From JAAYDI01 sp052034005 (GTDB lineage: Bacteria; Planctomycetota; Planctomycetia; Pirellulales; Pirellulaceae), in NCBI GenBank assembly GCA_052034005.1, contig JBPOJB010000048.1, positions 1-7,564 on the forward strand: a stretch of DNA of 7,564 nt, read 5' to 3'. Under the pieces are notes generated by a model that saw only the letters and a program-made list of their open reading frames with translations, ran no database searches and was not told the origin of the DNA. Below are positions 6,419 through 7,564 of the stretch, piece by piece. Numbering within the stretch: the first letter of the stretch is position 1; each line of letters opens with the position of its first letter. The position numbers were made by a program, and so were the translations under genes.

Positions 6419-7453
6419 ATGTCGAACGAATACCGTTTTTCATTCGGGCCATGGAACATCAGCGAAGGCGGCGATCCGTTCGGGCCGCCCGTGCGGCCGA
6501 CCATCGAGTTTTCTAAGAAACTCGCATCCTACAAGAAGATGGGGTTCGTGGGCGTCCAACTGCACGACGATGACGCCGTGCCGGACGTCGACAGCAAGTC
6601 GGCGGCCGAAGTAGAACGCGCCGCGAAGGAACTCAAATCAGTATTGGACGGCGAAGGGCTGGTCGCCGAGTTCGTCGCGCCGCGGCTGTGGGAAACCCCG
6701 CAGGGCATCGACGGCGGATTCACGGCCAACTGCCCCAAGACCCGCCAGTGGGCGATCGACCGCACCAAGCGAGGTATCGATATCGCCAGCATCCTCGGCA
6801 CGAACCTGATGGTCCTGTGGCTCGCCCGGGAAGGCACCTACATTCGCGAGTCCAAGAACGCCATCCAGGCCTACCAGTGGCAGATCGAGGCGCTCAACGC
6901 GCTGCTCAACCATAACCCGAACATCCACCTGGCGATCGAGCCGAAGCCCAACGAGCCGATGGATCAGGCCTACGTGCCCACCATCGGACACGCCTTGGCC
7001 ATCGCCTGGAAGACCGTCGATCCGAAGCGAGTCGGCGGCCTGATCGAGACCGCCCACGCGCGTCTGGCAGGGCTGGACGCGTCCGACGAGATGGCTTTCG
7101 CACTGGCCCTGGGCAAACTGTGGAGCGTCCACTTGAACGACCAGAACGGACTGAAGTTCGACCAGGACAAGACGTTCGGCTCGGTCGATCTGCGCAGCGC
7201 CTACAACCAGGTGCGCGTCCTGGAACTGGGCGGCTACCCCGCCACCGGCCGATTCATCGGGCTGGATGTCAAGGCCATGCGCACCCAGAAAGCCGAAGTC
7301 GCCGAACGGCACCTGGCCAACAGCAAAGCCATCTTCCTGCGACTGGTCGAGAAGGTCCGGACGTTCCCGAAAGAGGTCGAACGTCAATGCATCGAGGCCC
7401 GCGACTACGAGGCGCTGGAGATCGCTGTGATCGAGCACCTGCTGGGGAAATGA
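6419..7453 (+). CDS. xylose-isomerase-like TIM-barrel sugar isomerase with an altered metal site
   Basis: This 344-aa cytosolic protein should interconvert an aldose and a ketose using two divalent metals. Aligned by motif to Streptomyces XylA (its residues in brackets), it keeps W12 (W16), F21 in DPFG (F26), H49 and D52 in LHDDD (H54, D57), W134 (W137), E174 and K176 in EPKP (E181, K183), E210 and H213 (E217, H220), D248 and D250 in FDQD (D255, D257), and D283 with K285 (D287, K289). The exception is H238 in VHLND, where XylA has metal ligand D245. L-rhamnose isomerase has His at the matching position. N215 of XylA is also replaced, by L208. The protein is shorter than Streptomyces XylA (about 388 aa), mostly through a reduced C-terminal arm. 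Substrate is open: xylose, arabinose, rhamnose or another aldose. I withhold xylA for that reason. Confidence 0.85.
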   Translation: MSNEYRFSFGPWNISEGGDPFGPPVRPTIEFSKKLASYKKMGFVGVQLHDDDAVPDVDSKSAAEVERAAKELKSVLDGEGLVAEFVAPRLWETPQGIDGGFTANCPKTRQWAIDRTKRGIDIASILGTNLMVLWLAREGTYIRESKNAIQAYQWQIEALNALLNHNPNIHLAIEPKPNEPMDQAYVPTIGHALAIAWKTVDPKRVGGLIETAHARLAGLDASDEMAFALALGKLWSVHLNDQNGLKFDQDKTFGSVDLRSAYNQVRVLELGGYPATGRFIGLDVKAMRTQKAEVAERHLANSKAIFLRLVEKVRTFPKEVERQCIEARDYEALEIAVIEHLLGK

Positions 7454-7564
7454 CCGGCCCGCGACGGGCGCGCGGTGGGGTGGGGGGGGGGAGCGGGCCC
7501 CCCCCCCCCCCGATAGGGAAGCCCCGGAAACCAATCCCCAACCCCCCCCCCCATAAAAAAGGGG
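7454..7564. other. homopolymer-rich, probably low-quality end sequence
   Basis: After the isomerase stop come runs of 10 G (7482-7491), 14 C (7498-7511), 11 C (7542-7552) and 6 A (7555-7560). The rest of the window has nothing comparable. A short GCCCG/CGGGC hairpin at 7457-7469 directly follows the stop but has no T-run. The homopolymers look like sequencing or assembly decay at a contig end rather than biology, and no gene is called. Confidence 0.7.

Noticed and set aside
7457..7469. Short GCCCG/CGGGC hairpin as terminator of the isomerase
   Set aside because: The stem is only 5 bp with a 3-base loop and no T-run follows; the sequence beyond it is of doubtful quality.
1..7564. CRISPR array, tRNA, rRNA, transposase or phage genes
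   Set aside because: I found no regularly spaced repeats, no tRNA-like pattern and no mobile-element protein in any frame.

Overview
The window is GC-rich bacterial DNA, about two-thirds G+C by eye. It carries four complete genes for carbohydrate breakdown and early sugar metabolism. The mix of a secreted sialidase with an extra C-terminal domain, a secreted GH127/DUF1680 glycosidase, a PfkB kinase and a short xylose-isomerase-like protein resembles Planctomycetota or related soil and aquatic glycan degraders. That placement is an inference from family resemblance; there is no rRNA or marker gene here.

Layout: positions 1-28 may be the last codons of an upstream gene. A long, nearly perfect hairpin (56-140) and about 570 bases without a convincing gene follow. 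Next is an exo-alpha-sialidase (707-2662, +) with five Asp-boxes and an unassigned second domain. A GH127 glycosidase (2643-5021, -) converges on it. The two coding regions overlap tail to tail by 20 bases, and a perfect 8-bp inverted repeat carries both stop codons, one in each arm. A 300-base divergent region (5022-5321) holds ribosome binding sites for both directions, GC-rich hairpins, and a sigma70-like promoter whose -10 box lies inside an operator-like palindrome. A PfkB sugar kinase (5322-6284, +) and a xylose-isomerase-like TIM-barrel protein (6419-7453, +) follow in one direction, probably as an operon. The last ~110 bases are homopolymer-rich and look like poor-quality contig-end sequence.

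How the genes may work together: the two glycosidases have signal peptides and should trim terminal sugars outside the cytoplasm, sialic acid in one case and probably beta-L-arabinofuranose in the other. The isomerase and kinase are cytosolic and could take a released aldose to a phosphorylated ketose. The GH127 gene sits back to back with the kinase-isomerase pair, so a pentose salvage unit is a reasonable but unproven reading. The most notable single protein feature is that the isomerase keeps nearly the whole xylose isomerase active site but has His at the metal ligand that is Asp245 in Streptomyces XylA. L-rhamnose isomerases also use His there.
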